Positions 18,283 through 27,904 of a stretch of DNA of 43,909 bases are shown in pieces. The first letter of the stretch is position 1. Every line of letters begins with the position of its first letter. The notes below the pieces were generated by a model that saw only the letters and a program-made list of their open reading frames with translations, made no database searches and was not told the DNA's origin. Both the position numbers and the translations under genes were made by a program. This stretch comes from an uncultured Lachnospiraceae bacterium (GTDB lineage: Bacteria > Bacillota > Clostridia > Lachnospirales > Lachnospiraceae), in NCBI GenBank assembly GCA_947577185.1, contig CANPUE010000018.1, positions 1-43,909 of the forward strand, written 5' to 3'.

Positions 18283-19140
18283 TCAAAATTCCGCTTTCAT
18301 AAACTGTTTGGGCGTGATGCCTTTATATTTATGGAACGTCTTGATAAAGTAACTTTCGTCATTAAAACCACAGGAAATCGCGGTTTCCTTGATGGTAATG
18401 TTTTTCGTGGACAGCATCTCGCAGGCACATTCAATGCGGTAGTAATTGAGATAATCGATCGGTGTGCGCTCTGTCATGCTGCGGAAATAACGACAGAAAT
18501 ATTTGGGATTCATTCCTGCGATCTTAGCCAGACTGTCAAGACTGATGTTATTATAATAATTCTCCGAGATATAGGCAAGAACATTTTTGATGGAGTTTAA
18601 ATGGCCGGCGGCTCTTTCGTCCTGAACATTTTCTTCGTAAAGATGTTCTTCCAAAATGGTGCCGATCAGCTGATACAGACAGCCTTGTGTCATAAATTCA
18701 TAACCTGTCTTTTTGCTCGAAAGCGCACAGGTCAGCCGGTCGATGATCGGCCGGATATGAGGACTGACTTCGGACAGCAGTGTGTTGATGATGATCTTGT
18801 GATCCGTGATGTCCTGTATGGTCCGGGCACAGGCATGGTTGTCTTTCATGAGGATCTGGAGGTCGAATACAATACAGTCATAGATACAGGCGTGATCTTT
18901 TGGGTTTCCGCCGTGGAGCGTACCGTTTGTGATAAAGATCACGTCTCCCTCATGATAGGTATTGGTGTCATTGTTAAGCGTAAGATGAAAAGCGCCGGAG
19001 AGAATGTGTATGATCTCATAATGGCGGTGCCAGTGATAAGGCATATAATACCGGGGACTGTGGGGCATCTGATGATAGAAAGCGATCGGGAAATTAAAGG
19101 TTCCCTGCTCTCTTTGTTCATTATAATCCAGATATTTCAT
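18283..19140 (-). CDS. AraC-family transcriptional regulator with cupin sensor
   Basis: A 285-residue regulator. The N-terminal cupin (about residues 25-100) carries HWHRHYEIIHILSG and a YHEGDVIFI strand, the arabinose-binding-type sugar pocket. The C-terminal double helix-turn-helix (about 185-285) includes ISLDSLAKIAGMNPKYFCRYF and the family signature IKETAISCGFNDESYFIKTFHKYKG. It should bind DNA in response to a sugar and activate the adjacent operons. It is transcribed divergently from fucI with a 200-bp shared control region, and is followed on its own strand by the lipoprotein and GH127. Confidence 0.92.
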   Translation of the reverse strand: MKYLDYNEQREQGTFNFPIAFYHQMPHSPRYYMPYHWHRHYEIIHILSGAFHLTLNNDTNTYHEGDVIFITNGTLHGGNPKDHACIYDCIVFDLQILMKDNHACARTIQDITDHKIIINTLLSEVSPHIRPIIDRLTCALSSKKTGYEFMTQGCLYQLIGTILEEHLYEENVQDERAAGHLNSIKNVLAYISENYYNNISLDSLAKIAGMNPKYFCRYFRSMTERTPIDYLNYYRIECACEMLSTKNITIKETAISCGFNDESYFIKTFHKYKGITPKQFMKAEF

Positions 19141-19247
19141 TGATCAAACCGAACCTTTCTTTTTGTGAAACAATGTGAAGCGATACAGACAGACTGACAT
19201 GACGTATGATTTACCGCAAACTGGTGAATATTGTCCTATTTTTTTAT

Positions 19248-19276
19248 ATTATATCACTTTTCTTTTCAGATGCCAG
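19248..19276 (-). promoter_or_regulatory. Promoter for the AraC operon
   Basis: On the minus strand: CTGGCA (19276-19271), 17 bases, TATAAT (19253-19248). It faces away from fucI and overlaps the region where the fucI promoter would lie, which could let one regulator control both. Confidence 0.5.
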
Positions 19277-19280
19277 TCAT

Positions 19281-19286
19281 TATAAT
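19281..19286 (+). promoter_or_regulatory. -10 box for fucI
   Basis: Consensus TATAAT about 55 bases before the fucI start, with no good -35 at 17 bp (TTTTCT). This suits a promoter needing an activator such as the divergent AraC protein. Confidence 0.4.
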
Positions 19287-19340
19287 TAAAATTGAAATGA
19301 CAAATTATTGAAATCTAAATCTAAGGAGGTTGGTTATTCA

Positions 19341-21143
19341 ATGGCAAAAAACAGATTGGTTGGAGATTATCCCGTAATTGGCATCAGACCTACGATCGAC
19401 GGAAGAAGAGGGGCTCTTAAAGTCAGAGAATCCCTGGAAGATCAGACCATGAATATGGCAAAATCGGCTGCTAAATTATTTGAGGAGAATTTGAAATATT
19501 CTAATGGCGAACCGGTAAAGGTTGTTATTGCGGATACAACAATAGGACGTGTCGGTGAGGCGGCAGCCTGTGCGGCGAAATTCAAAAAAGAAGGCGTGGA
19601 CATTACTTTAACGGTAACACCCTGCTGGTGCTACGGGGCGGAGACGATGGATATGGATCCCATGACGATCAAGGCGGTATGGGGCTTCAACGGTACGGAG
19701 CGTCCGGGCGCCGTATATCTGGCATCTGTACTTGCAACCCATGCACAGAAAGGACTTCCGGCATTCGGTATTTACGGACATGAGGTACAGGATGCGGACG
19801 ATACCTCCATTCCTGAAGATGTGAAAGAGAAACTGCTTCGTTTCGGGCGTGCGGCAGTTGCGGCGGCTACCATGAGAGGAAAATCTTATCTGCAGATCGG
19901 TTCCGTTACGATGGGTATCGGCGGTTCCATCATTGATCCTGCATTTATAGAGGAATACCTTGGCATGCGTGTGGAATCCGTGGACGAAGTGGAAGTGATC
20001 CGCCGTATGACAGAGGAGATCTATGATAAGGCTGAATACGAGAAGGCTCTGAAATGGACGAAAGAAAAATGCAAAGAGGGATGGGATAAGAATCCTGACT
20101 TTGTAAAAGCTTCCGATGAAGAAAAAGAAAAGACATGGGAGTTTGTCGTTAAGATGATGGTCATTATCAAAGACCTGATGAACGGCAATGAGAACCTCCC
20201 GGAAGGCTGTGAAGAGGAGATGGTCGGCCACAATGCGATCGCTGCCGGATTCCAGGGACAGCGTCAGTGGACAGACTTTTACCCGAACTGTGATTTCCCG
20301 GAAGCATTGCTGAATACATCCTTTGACTGGAACGGCGCGCGTGAGCCGTACATTCTGGCGACAGAGAATGACGTTTTGAACGGACTTGGCATGTTATTCA
20401 TGAAACTGCTCACGAACCGTGCGCAGATCTTTGCGGACGTACGTACTTATTGGAGCGGCGAGGCTGTGAAGAGAGTGACAGGCTATGATATCGAAGGACA
20501 TGCGAAAGAGGCAAATGGTTTCATCCATCTGATCAATTCCGGCGCTGCCTGCCTGGATGCATGCGGTGAGGCGAAGGACGCGGACGGAAACGGCGTGATG
20601 AAACCGTGGTATGAAGTGACGCAGGCTGATCAGGATGCGATCATGAACGCAACGGAATGGTGTGCGGCAGACAACGGATATTTCCGCGGCGGCGGTTTTT
20701 CGTCCAGATTTGAGACCAAAGCTGAAATGCCTGTCACGATGATCCGTCTGAATCTTGTGAAGAATTTGGGACCTGTGCTCCAGATCGCGGAGGGCTGGAC
20801 TGTGCATCTTCCGGAGCAGGTTTCCGATACACTCTGGAAACGTACCGATTACACATGGCCGTGTACGTGGTTTGCACCCAGATGCACAGGAGAAGGCTAT
20901 TTCAAGACCGCGTATGATGTTATGAACAACTGGGGCGCAAACCATGGCGCGATCAGCTATGGTCATATCGGTGCGGACCTGATCTCTTTCGCTTCTATTT
21001 TGAGGATCCCGGTATGTATGCACAATGTTCCGGAGGAGAAGATTTTCCGCCCGGCAGCATGGAATGCATTCGGTTCAGACAGAGAAGGACAGGACTTCAG
21101 AGCATGTGACGCTTACGGTCCGATGTATAAGACGATTAAATAA
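19341..21143 (+). CDS. fucI: L-fucose isomerase
   Basis: A 600-residue cytoplasmic enzyme that converts L-fucose to L-fuculose (and often D-arabinose to D-ribulose) using Mn2+. It starts at ATG 19341, after AAGGAGG; an upstream frame extension lacks a site. The catalytic metal ligands are in place: E342 in [10 protein letters not shown]366 24 residues later in FADVRTYW, and a His in [10 protein letters not shown] (H535), corresponding to E337, D361 and H528 of the E. coli enzyme. The conserved [10 protein letters not shown] and HVGAD-like [10 protein letters not shown] segments are also present. Length is close to the family norm (591 in E. coli). It is alone in its transcription unit between the AraC divergent promoter and the next promoter. 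Confidence 0.96.
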   Translation: MAKNRLVGDYPVIGIRPTIDGRRGALKVRESLEDQTMNMAKSAAKLFEENLKYSNGEPVKVVIADTTIGRVGEAAACAAKFKKEGVDITLTVTPCWCYGAETMDMDPMTIKAVWGFNGTERPGAVYLASVLATHAQKGLPAFGIYGHEVQDADDTSIPEDVKEKLLRFGRAAVAAATMRGKSYLQIGSVTMGIGGSIIDPAFIEEYLGMRVESVDEVEVIRRMTEEIYDKAEYEKALKWTKEKCKEGWDKNPDFVKASDEEKEKTWEFVVKMMVIIKDLMNGNENLPEGCEEEMVGHNAIAAGFQGQRQWTDFYPNCDFPEALLNTSFDWNGAREPYILATENDVLNGLGMLFMKLLTNRAQIFADVRTYWSGEAVKRVTGYDIEGHAKEANGFIHLINSGAACLDACGEAKDADGNGVMKPWYEVTQADQDAIMNATEWCAADNGYFRGGGFSSRFETKAEMPVTMIRLNLVKNLGPVLQIAEGWTVHLPEQVSDTLWKRTDYTWPCTWFAPRCTGEGYFKTAYDVMNNWGANHGAISYGHIGADLISFASILRIPVCMHNVPEEKIFRPAAWNAFGSDREGQDFRACDAYGPMYKTIK

Positions 21144-21174
21144 TGACAATAAATTGCATGATTTGTACCTGTAC

Positions 21175-21204
21175 TTGAAAACGAATGACCTTCTGTGATA
21201 TGAT
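21175..21204 (+). promoter_or_regulatory. Promoter for the binding protein-chemoreceptor operon
   Basis: TTGAAA (21175-21180), 18 bases, TATGAT (21199-21204). The leader that follows is about 110 nt and contains the dispersed 34-bp element. Confidence 0.6.
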
Positions 21205-21259
21205 GAACATGGAATTGGACCAGATTCTGAATATTGCAGGAGGTCAGTTCTTTTGCATT

Positions 21260-21293
21260 GCATTGTCATCACAGTAAACTGTTCTGACATGGA
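21260..21293. repeat. 34-bp dispersed palindromic element, copy 1
   Basis: Matches the copy at 39035-39068 at 31 of 34 positions. Its core 21264-21289 is an imperfect palindrome, TGTCA at one end and TGACA at the other, around ACAGT-AA-ACTGT. It lies in the leader of the sugar-binding lipoprotein gene. Confidence 0.7.
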
Positions 21294-21322
21294 GGATTGG
21301 GAGTAAAGTCTAAGGAGTGTAT

Positions 21323-22357
21323 ATGAAGATCAGAAAGAAAGCGGCAGCGCTGACTGTCGGTATGCTGTTATTATTGACAGGATGTGCCGGAGAGGCACAG
21401 GCGCCGCAGATCGATGTGGACATATCGCCGGTTGTTACGAAAAAAGAAGATACGGCGGGAAATGAAAACCTGAAAATAGGATCACTTGTCATGAGCAATT
21501 CCGGGGAATGGTATACCGAAGCGATTAAGGGAATGGAGGCTGCGGCTTCTGATCTGGGCGTGAAACTGTTGGAACAAAATTCGAGCGGGATTCTCGGCGT
21601 GGAAGAAAAACAGATTCAGAGTTTTGTGATGAGCGGAGTGGATGCCATTGTCTGTTGCCCGATTTCTTCCACGGAAACAGGCCTGCCTCTATATGAGGCG
21701 GAAAAAGCCGGCGTTCCGGTTATTACATGGAGCACGACAGTGGATATCCCGGTCACGGCACAGGTGCGTGTGGATGCCGTGGCGCTTGGTCAGGATACAG
21801 GAGACTATCTGGTAGAATATATCCGCACCTGGAATCTGAGCGGTTTAAAGATCGGCATGATCTCGACGGAGATCAATAATGTCGGTGTTGAGTGCTGCGC
21901 TGCGTTCAGAAAGGCGGTTGAAGATCTGGAGTATGACGGCAGCGCGTCCATTGTCAGTGAGGTTATGACGGAGTCGGCAGAAAATGACAGGGCGGCGGTT
22001 GACAGGATATTTGCACAGCATTCAGATCTGGATATCATTTGGTGCTGGAATCAGGCTTCCCTCCAGGCCTGTATTGATTACGCCAGGGAAAGCGGGAAGA
22101 AAGATCTGATCATTCTGGGAACGGAGATGAGCGTGGGACTGGCAAAAGCCATGCAGGAGGAGGATGTAAACCTTTTGGCAGTCACGACACAGCTTCCTTA
22201 TAATATGGGATACAAGGCGGTCGTCAATGCGGTGCGCGCGGCGAAAGGGGAGCCGGTGGAGACTTCCATCATCGTTCCGGTCTTCACTTACAGGAAGGAT
22301 GACCCTGAAAGACTCAGGCAGTACATAGAGAGCCATGAAGCGTTTACTAAAAAATAG
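21323..22357 (+). CDS. Sugar-binding lipoprotein (RbsB-like, type 1 periplasmic-binding fold)
   Basis: A 344-residue exported lipoprotein with lipobox LLTGC and Cys21 as the lipid anchor; AAGGAG lies five bases before ATG 21323. The mature domain is a Peripla_BP_4/RbsB-like sugar receptor (IGSLVMSNSGEWYTEAIKGMEAAASDLGVKL, then VEEKQIQSFVMSGVDAIVCCPIS and an IDYARESGKKDLIILGTEMS segment). It is not next to ABC permease genes; instead it precedes a chemoreceptor by 62 bases. That context suggests it presents sugar to the receptor, as ribose and galactose binding proteins do with Trg in enteric bacteria. The ligand is unknown; fucose or a related sugar is inferred from the locus. Confidence 0.88.
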   Translation: MKIRKKAAALTVGMLLLLTGCAGEAQAPQIDVDISPVVTKKEDTAGNENLKIGSLVMSNSGEWYTEAIKGMEAAASDLGVKLLEQNSSGILGVEEKQIQSFVMSGVDAIVCCPISSTETGLPLYEAEKAGVPVITWSTTVDIPVTAQVRVDAVALGQDTGDYLVEYIRTWNLSGLKIGMISTEINNVGVECCAAFRKAVEDLEYDGSASIVSEVMTESAENDRAAVDRIFAQHSDLDIIWCWNQASLQACIDYARESGKKDLIILGTEMSVGLAKAMQEEDVNLLAVTTQLPYNMGYKAVVNAVRAAKGEPVETSIIVPVFTYRKDDPERLRQYIESHEAFTKK

Positions 22358-22419
22358 GTTGAGTCAGAGCCGGGGATAACTGGTATGGATTTGGGCAGGT
22401 TGAGAGAAAGGGAAAGAAA

Positions 22420-24120
22420 ATGAAATATAAAGTTCGGTTTACGCTTGGGGCAAAGATCACGATCATGTTTAGTACGATCATCGTCATCATGCTTGTGCCG
22501 CTTCTGTTGCTGTTGATTTATTCCAATAACAGTATCAACCGTTATGACCAGATTCTTTCCAACATCAATAAGATAGATTATCTGAAAATGACAACGGAGG
22601 CGCAGCCCCAGAGGATCATTCAATATTGTACGATGCATAAAAAGATAGAAGAATCCGGCGAAGGCGAGATGATCGCCCGGATGCTGCAATATATCAGCGA
22701 CATCAAGTTTGCGATCGGGAATGATGAGGCTTATGCGCAGAATTTGCAGCAGGCAGTTATCGTGGAAAATCTCTTACAGAATTATCTGCAAAAGTACAGG
22801 GAAGGGATCGGTCTGTGTGGGAGCGAATATTCATTGGCAGGGGATTCACAGTTTTATACGATGAATGATATCGCAGGCTATATCTCAGAGAATTGCAGCA
22901 CGCTCTTAAACCTTGAAATGCGCAGGACGGCGGACATACAGCAGGAACTCGCAGGAGAGTATGACAGGATGCGCATAAAGATCGTGGTGCTGCTGCTTGG
23001 TGCGATCCTCGCGGCGGTCGTGCTTGTCATCTTCTTAAAGAAAAGAACTGCGAAACCGATACGTATACTGAGCAAAAAGCTTTCGGTCATTGCCGAAAAG
23101 GATCTGACCGATACCGTATTGGAAGTCAGATCAAAAGACGAGATCGGTGATCTGGCGTATGCATTCAACACGATGAGCAACAATCTCAAAGAGGTGTTGG
23201 GGCAGGCATCCTCAGTCAGCAGCCAGATTGAAGATTCCTTTCAGGAAGTCACGGATAACGTGGAAAATAATGCCAGAGGCAGCGAGGACATTTCAAAGAC
23301 TGTGAAAGATATTTTAGACAAGATCAATACGCAGAACGAAGAGTCCAGAATGGTAATGAGCAATATTTCCAATATCAGTGAGATATCCGGCAGGATACAG
23401 CATAATGCGGAGAATATTCTCCTGAGCGCCAGTCATTCAATCGAAGGCGCGGATCAGGGACACCGGAAACTCGAAGATTATACGATACAATTGTCAGCAT
23501 TAAATCGTGTGATGCAGGAGATCACGCAGATCGTTACCGAGCTCACGTCCAGTACACAGCAGATGAATGAAATCGTTAATACGATCTCGGATATTTCAGA
23601 CGAAACAAACCTTCTTTCCTTAAATGCCAGCATCGAGGCGGCAAGAGCGGGAGAGGCGGGGCGCGGTTTTGCTGTCGTGGCGGTGCAGATCCAGAAGCTG
23701 GCGGACAGTTCCAAGGATTCCGCTGCAAAGATCGGAATGATCATTACCAATGTACAGACCCGCACAATGAATATGGCGGATGAAATGAAGCAGGGGCTGA
23801 TACAGCTTGAAAAAGGGAATGTCATTGCACAGCAGACAAAGGAAAGCTTCGGAGAGATCAAACAAAGCATTGCAGAAGTGGATACAAGGGTACAGGAGAT
23901 TGTAAACAATGTAAAGAATCTGTCAGAGGCAGTTACCTGCACTTCCCAAAATATGGATACCATCGAAACGGTCATGCAGGATACTTCTCTGATTACACAG
24001 GGAATCGCCGATACTGTCAATACGCAGACATCGAATCTGGAAGAACTGACGGCGACCATGAGCGTACTCTCCGAGACAACAGAACAGTTAAAGATGACAC
24101 TTGCACAGTTTCAGCTTTAG
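22420..24120 (+). CDS. Methyl-accepting chemotaxis protein (566 aa)
   Basis: A chemoreceptor with membrane helix 1 (about residues 12-34), an all-helical extracytoplasmic sensor (about 35-185), helix 2 (about 187-208), HAMP (about 210-262, [20 protein letters not shown]) and a signalling coiled coil with hairpin tip [23 protein letters not shown]. After the tip it reads [11 protein letters not shown] where most receptors have an acidic residue in place of the Gln, a minor change. The ATG 22420 follows GGGAAAG. It sits between a sugar-binding lipoprotein and a LacI regulator and probably relays binding-protein occupancy to the CheA/CheW complex. No che genes are in the window. Confidence 0.94.
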   Translation: MKYKVRFTLGAKITIMFSTIIVIMLVPLLLLLIYSNNSINRYDQILSNINKIDYLKMTTEAQPQRIIQYCTMHKKIEESGEGEMIARMLQYISDIKFAIGNDEAYAQNLQQAVIVENLLQNYLQKYREGIGLCGSEYSLAGDSQFYTMNDIAGYISENCSTLLNLEMRRTADIQQELAGEYDRMRIKIVVLLLGAILAAVVLVIFLKKRTAKPIRILSKKLSVIAEKDLTDTVLEVRSKDEIGDLAYAFNTMSNNLKEVLGQASSVSSQIEDSFQEVTDNVENNARGSEDISKTVKDILDKINTQNEESRMVMSNISNISEISGRIQHNAENILLSASHSIEGADQGHRKLEDYTIQLSALNRVMQEITQIVTELTSSTQQMNEIVNTISDISDETNLLSLNASIEAARAGEAGRGFAVVAVQIQKLADSSKDSAAKIGMIITNVQTRTMNMADEMKQGLIQLEKGNVIAQQTKESFGEIKQSIAEVDTRVQEIVNNVKNLSEAVTCTSQNMDTIETVMQDTSLITQGIADTVNTQTSNLEELTATMSVLSETTEQLKMTLAQFQL

Positions 24121-24180
24121 CAGGAAAGACAGGAGCACTGCGGTACAAAAATCAGAGACTGGAAAGGGATGACACAGATC

Positions 24181-25191
24181 ATGCCGGCAACGATACGCGA
24201 CATCAAAGCAAAAACCGGATTATCACTTGCGACGATCTCCAAATACCTGAATGGGGGAAATGTGCTGCCTGAAAATAAAGTCAGGATAGAAGCGGCCATC
24301 AAAGAACTCCATTATGAGGTGAATGAGATCGCAAGAGGACTTGTGACCAATAAGACGAGAACCGTGGGCGTCGTGGTATACAGTGTTGAGAGTCTCTTTA
24401 ACGGTACGTTGCTGCACTATATCGGAAATGCACTGCGGAAGGAAAAGTACGGCATACTTATCTGCGATTCCTGCAACGATGAAGGGATAGAAGCTGAAAA
24501 TATCCGTTTTCTGATGAACAAAAAAGTGGACGGCATGATTGTCGTCCCCGTGTCAAGACAGTCCGGCTTTTTGCAGCCTGCCAAAGATGCCGGTGTTCCG
24601 GTCGTACTGCTGGACAGGTCTTTGCGGGATGCAGAATTTGATTGTGTTAAAATTAATAACAGGACAACGGCGTTTCGGGCGGTCAGCCTCCTGCTGGAAA
24701 ACAATCATAAAAAAATTGCGGTGATCTGTGCGGATGACCGCAATGAGTGGACGGGATACGAGAGGTATCTGGGCTATCTGGACGCGATGGAACAGGCAGG
24801 GCTGACAGTGCCGGAAGCATATCGCAGGACCGGGGCACACTCCATTGAATTTGGACAAAAAAGCATGCGGGAACTGCTGCGTCTCGAAGAACGGCCCACG
24901 GCAGTTTTTATGACCAATTATGAAATTACACTGGGCGCGGTCATGGCTTTAAATGAATCCGGAATGAGATGCCCGGAGGATATTTCCATGCTGGGTTTTG
25001 ACGACCTGATTTTGTCCCATCTGGTCAAACCGCAGATGTGTATGGTTGTACAGCCGATGAAGGAGATGAGCGAGAAGGCCGTCGAGATCCTGCTTGATCA
25101 TATTGGCAGTAAAAAGGAAGAGATGCCGGTGGAGATTGTTATGAGCGCCCGGATCGCGCAGGGAGATTCCGTTGCCCGGCTGACATCATAG
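24181..25191 (+). CDS. LacI-family transcriptional regulator
   Basis: A 336-residue repressor. The helix-turn-helix begins at once (ATIRDIKAKTGLSLATISKYLNG) with the hinge helix IKELHYEVNEIARGLVTNKT, then a sugar-binding core (GVVVYSVESLFNGTLL, VDGMIVVPVS, VVLLDRSL, late VVQPMKEMSEKAVEILLDHI). I use ATG 24181; ATG 24169 would put the start right on GGG of its own ribosome site. It is likely to repress the FGGY kinase operon and aldolase/ABC operon through the palindromes at 25217 and 29141 and be released by a sugar or sugar phosphate. Cotranscribed with the binding protein and chemoreceptor genes, since no terminator separates them. Confidence 0.92.
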   Translation: MPATIRDIKAKTGLSLATISKYLNGGNVLPENKVRIEAAIKELHYEVNEIARGLVTNKTRTVGVVVYSVESLFNGTLLHYIGNALRKEKYGILICDSCNDEGIEAENIRFLMNKKVDGMIVVPVSRQSGFLQPAKDAGVPVVLLDRSLRDAEFDCVKINNRTTAFRAVSLLLENNHKKIAVICADDRNEWTGYERYLGYLDAMEQAGLTVPEAYRRTGAHSIEFGQKSMRELLRLEERPTAVFMTNYEITLGAVMALNESGMRCPEDISMLGFDDLILSHLVKPQMCMVVQPMKEMSEKAVEILLDHIGSKKEEMPVEIVMSARIAQGDSVARLTS

Positions 25192-25216
25192 AAAAAGGAG
25201 TGACAGATACTGTTTA

Positions 25217-25232
25217 AGCGAAACGTTTCGCT
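25217..25232. promoter_or_regulatory. LacI-family operator, perfect 16-bp palindrome
   Basis: AGCGAAACGTTTCGCT is fully symmetric about a central CG, the hallmark of LacI/GalR-family operators, and is close to what I recall for RbsR. It lies 14 bases before the kinase start, so a bound repressor would block this operon. It does not fit the CcpA cre consensus at the outer positions. Confidence 0.82.
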
Positions 25233-25246
25233 CTATAAGGAGGATT

Positions 25247-26746
25247 ATGGAAAATCAATTATTAGGAATCGATATTGGTACTTCCGCCTGTAAAATAGCC
25301 GTGTTTGATGAGGAAGGGAAGGCGCTGGCACAGTCTGCGCAGTCTTATCCTGTCTATTACCCGCAGAGCGGATGGGCACAGCAGGATCCGGAAGAATGGT
25401 GGCAGGCCGTCTGCAGGGGGATCAGAGACGTGCTTTCTCAGGAAGGCGTGAAAGCGGAAAGGATCAGAGGGATCGGCGTGGATGGGCAGAGCTGGTCAGC
25501 GATTCCCGTTGACAGGGAAGGGAATGTTCTGGATCATACGCCGATCTGGATGGATACAAGGGCGAGGCAGATCTGCGAAAGATTCAGGGATAAGATCGGG
25601 GCAGACCGTATTTTCCAGACAGCCGGCAATGACTTCCAGCCCTCTTACGTGACGCCTAAGATGCTTTGGTTTCAGGAAGAAAGACCGGAAGTGTTTGAAA
25701 AAACTTATCGTTTTTTACAGAGCAACAGTTATATTGTAATGAAGCTTACCGGTATGATGAGTCAGGAATATTCTCAGTGTTACGGCATTCATTTTTTTGA
25801 CATGGCAAAGCTGGAATATGACGATGCGTTAGCTGCGCAGTTTGGCCTTTCCGCGGATTTGCTGCCGAAACTGTACCGGTGTGATGAGATCGTCGGTACT
25901 GTGACGAAAGAGGCCTGTGCGCTGACCGGATTAAAAGAGGGAACGCCGGTAGCGGCGGGCGGACTGGATGCGGCCTGCGGCGCGCTCGGAGCAGGTGTGT
26001 ACCGGGCCGGCCAGACGCAGGAACAGGGCGGTCAGGCCGGCGGAATGAGTATCTGTATGGACAGCGCGCTGGCCCATAAGGACCTGATCCTGGGAACGCA
26101 TGTTGTTCCGGGATGCTGGCTTTTGCAGGGCGGGACGACAGGCGGCGGAGGCGCGCTCAAATGGTTTCGACAGGAACTGGGAAGGGAGCTGTCTTTCGAC
26201 GGGCTGACGGCGGAGGCGGAGAGAATTAGCCCCGGTTCGGACGGCGTCGTGTTTCTTCCCTATATGGCAGGGGAGCGGTCGCCCATCTGGAACCCCGACG
26301 CCAAAGGCGTGTTTTACGGGCTGTCGTTTGACAAGACAAGAGGACATATGGTCAGGGCCGTTTTGGAAGGCGTGGCTTTTTCACTGGAGCATAACCTGAG
26401 AACGGCGGCGCAGGCGGGGGCTGACGTCGATGTCCTGAACGCGATGGGCGGGGCATCGAACTCGGTACTGTGGACGCAGATCAAAGCGGACGTGACAGGG
26501 AAGACGATACAGGTGCCCTCTTCCGATACTGCGACAACGCTTGGCGCCGCCATTCTGGCAGGAATCGGCTGCGGTGTATATGGAAGTTATGGGGAAGCCG
26601 TGAGCAGAACGATCAGAATTACGAGGGTGCAGGAGCCGGATCCCGCAAACAGAGTGGTATATGAGCAGGCGATGGAATTGTATCTGCAGTTATATGAGAA
26701 GTTAAAAGAAACGTTTGGATCAATGAGGGAATTTGGAGTGGTCTGA
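25247..26746 (+). CDS. FGGY-family carbohydrate kinase (xylulokinase-like)
   Basis: A 499-residue sugar kinase with both actin-fold halves: phosphate loop GIDIGTSACKIAVFD at the N-terminus, GVDGQSWSAIPVD, the middle motif WMDTRARQI, and the C-terminal FGGY part with MAGERSPIWNPDAKGVFYGLS and the adenosine motif NAMGGASNSVLWTQIKADVTGK. Nearest named relatives are xylulokinases, so the substrate is probably a ketopentose or similar ketose. AAGGAGG precedes the ATG. It heads an operon with a dehydrogenase and a reductase under the 25217 operator. The exact substrate cannot be assigned; a second FGGY kinase in the locus (36362) is of a different, rhamnulokinase-like type. Confidence 0.9.
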   Translation: MENQLLGIDIGTSACKIAVFDEEGKALAQSAQSYPVYYPQSGWAQQDPEEWWQAVCRGIRDVLSQEGVKAERIRGIGVDGQSWSAIPVDREGNVLDHTPIWMDTRARQICERFRDKIGADRIFQTAGNDFQPSYVTPKMLWFQEERPEVFEKTYRFLQSNSYIVMKLTGMMSQEYSQCYGIHFFDMAKLEYDDALAAQFGLSADLLPKLYRCDEIVGTVTKEACALTGLKEGTPVAAGGLDAACGALGAGVYRAGQTQEQGGQAGGMSICMDSALAHKDLILGTHVVPGCWLLQGGTTGGGGALKWFRQELGRELSFDGLTAEAERISPGSDGVVFLPYMAGERSPIWNPDAKGVFYGLSFDKTRGHMVRAVLEGVAFSLEHNLRTAAQAGADVDVLNAMGGASNSVLWTQIKADVTGKTIQVPSSDTATTLGAAILAGIGCGVYGSYGEAVSRTIRITRVQEPDPANRVVYEQAMELYLQLYEKLKETFGSMREFGVV

Positions 26747-26774
26747 GAATAGAACCCAGGGAAGGAGAAGAACA

Positions 26775-27824
26775 ATGAAAGCAGGAGTAGTACATGCGAA
26801 AAATGACATCAGATATGAGGAAATTAATAAACCGACAGTTTCGCCGGGGAAGGTATTGATCAGGGTGAAGTATACCGGTATCTGCGGTTCCGATGTGCCG
26901 CGGGTGAACGGAGACGCCTGCCATTATTTCCCCAATGTGCTCGGACATGAATTTTCCGGGACGATCGAAGCGGTCGGAGAGGGCGTCACCGCATTAAAGC
27001 CCGGCGACCGTGTGGCGGGGGTGCCGCTCGTTCCGTGTATGCAGTGTGAGGACTGCCAGAAAGGAAATTATTCTCTTTGCAGGCATTATAGTTTTATTGG
27101 TTCGAGAGAATTTGGCAGTTTTGCGGAATATGTCGTTGTTCCGGAAAAAAATGCGGTGAAGTTTGATGAGGAAGTAAGCTTTGAGAAGGGAGCCTTTTTC
27201 GAGCCGGCGACAGTTGCCCTGCACGGTCTGCGCAGGGTGGAGTACCGGGGAGGCAAAAGTGTCGCGATTCTCGGCGGCGGTACGATCGGCATGATGACGA
27301 TGCAGTGGGCTAAGATATTCGGCGCCGAAAAGGTGGCAGTGTTCGATATACTGGACGAGAGACTCGAACTTGCGAAACGCCTTGGCGCGGACTACGGGAT
27401 TAATTCCGGCAAAGCGGATTTTATGGATGTCGTGAATGAAATTACTGACGGACGTGGTTTTGATTATGTCTATGAAACGGCAGGCAATACGATCACAATG
27501 AAGCTTGCTTTTAAACTGGCGGCCAACAAAGCGCAGGTATGCTTTATCGGAACGCCTACAAAAGAACTTTCTTTCAGTGTGGAAGAATGGGAGAATATGA
27601 ATCGGAAAGAGTTTATGTTAACCGGTTCCTGGATGAGTTACTCCGCACCGTTTCCGGGTGATGAGTGGGCGCTGACGGCACATTATTTCAAGACCGGAGA
27701 ACTGAAATTTGATGATTCTTTCATTTTCCAGAAGATTCCCCTCTCAAAGATCGATGAAGCGTTTGAAATGTTCAAGACACCGGGAACCGTCAAAGGCAAG
27801 ATTTTGATTGACAGCGAGGCATAG
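26775..27824 (+). CDS. Zinc-dependent medium-chain alcohol/polyol dehydrogenase
   Basis: A 349-residue NAD(P)-dependent MDR enzyme. Catalytic zinc ligands are C37 (GICGSD) and H58-E59 (GHEF); the structural zinc site has four Cys at residues 88, 91, 94 and 102. The Rossmann motif is GGGTIGMMT, with the acidic D after the second strand (AVFDI) favouring NAD. Overall resemblance is to sorbitol or galactitol-1-phosphate dehydrogenases, which interconvert polyol (phosphates) and ketoses. It starts at ATG 26775 with GAAGGAGAAG upstream, 28 bases after the kinase, so the pair likely acts on the same sugar or its polyol. Confidence 0.9.
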   Translation: MKAGVVHAKNDIRYEEINKPTVSPGKVLIRVKYTGICGSDVPRVNGDACHYFPNVLGHEFSGTIEAVGEGVTALKPGDRVAGVPLVPCMQCEDCQKGNYSLCRHYSFIGSREFGSFAEYVVVPEKNAVKFDEEVSFEKGAFFEPATVALHGLRRVEYRGGKSVAILGGGTIGMMTMQWAKIFGAEKVAVFDILDERLELAKRLGADYGINSGKADFMDVVNEITDGRGFDYVYETAGNTITMKLAFKLAANKAQVCFIGTPTKELSFSVEEWENMNRKEFMLTGSWMSYSAPFPGDEWALTAHYFKTGELKFDDSFIFQKIPLSKIDEAFEMFKTPGTVKGKILIDSEA

Positions 27825-27904
27825 AGCGGCGGTGGGGAGAAATGAGAAATCAGAACCGGCCGGGAGACAGATAAAACATATATTATTAAGGAGGATTTGG
27901 TCAT

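Noticed and set aside
19608..20231. Long minus-strand frames inside fucI, the chemoreceptors, the FtsX permeases and GH127
   Set aside because: They lie antisense to strongly supported genes, show no recognisable motifs and lack ribosome sites.
21075..21290. Minus-strand frame beginning MSEQFTVMTM over the end of fucI
   Set aside because: It overlaps fucI antisense, has no ribosome site, and its start is created by the 34-bp element; the similar minus frame at 38808-39065 is explained the same way.
25217..25232. Catabolite (CcpA cre) site
   Set aside because: The central CG and flanks fit, but the outer bases GC..GC do not match the T-G..C-A ends of cre; a dedicated LacI-type operator next to a LacI gene is the simpler reading.
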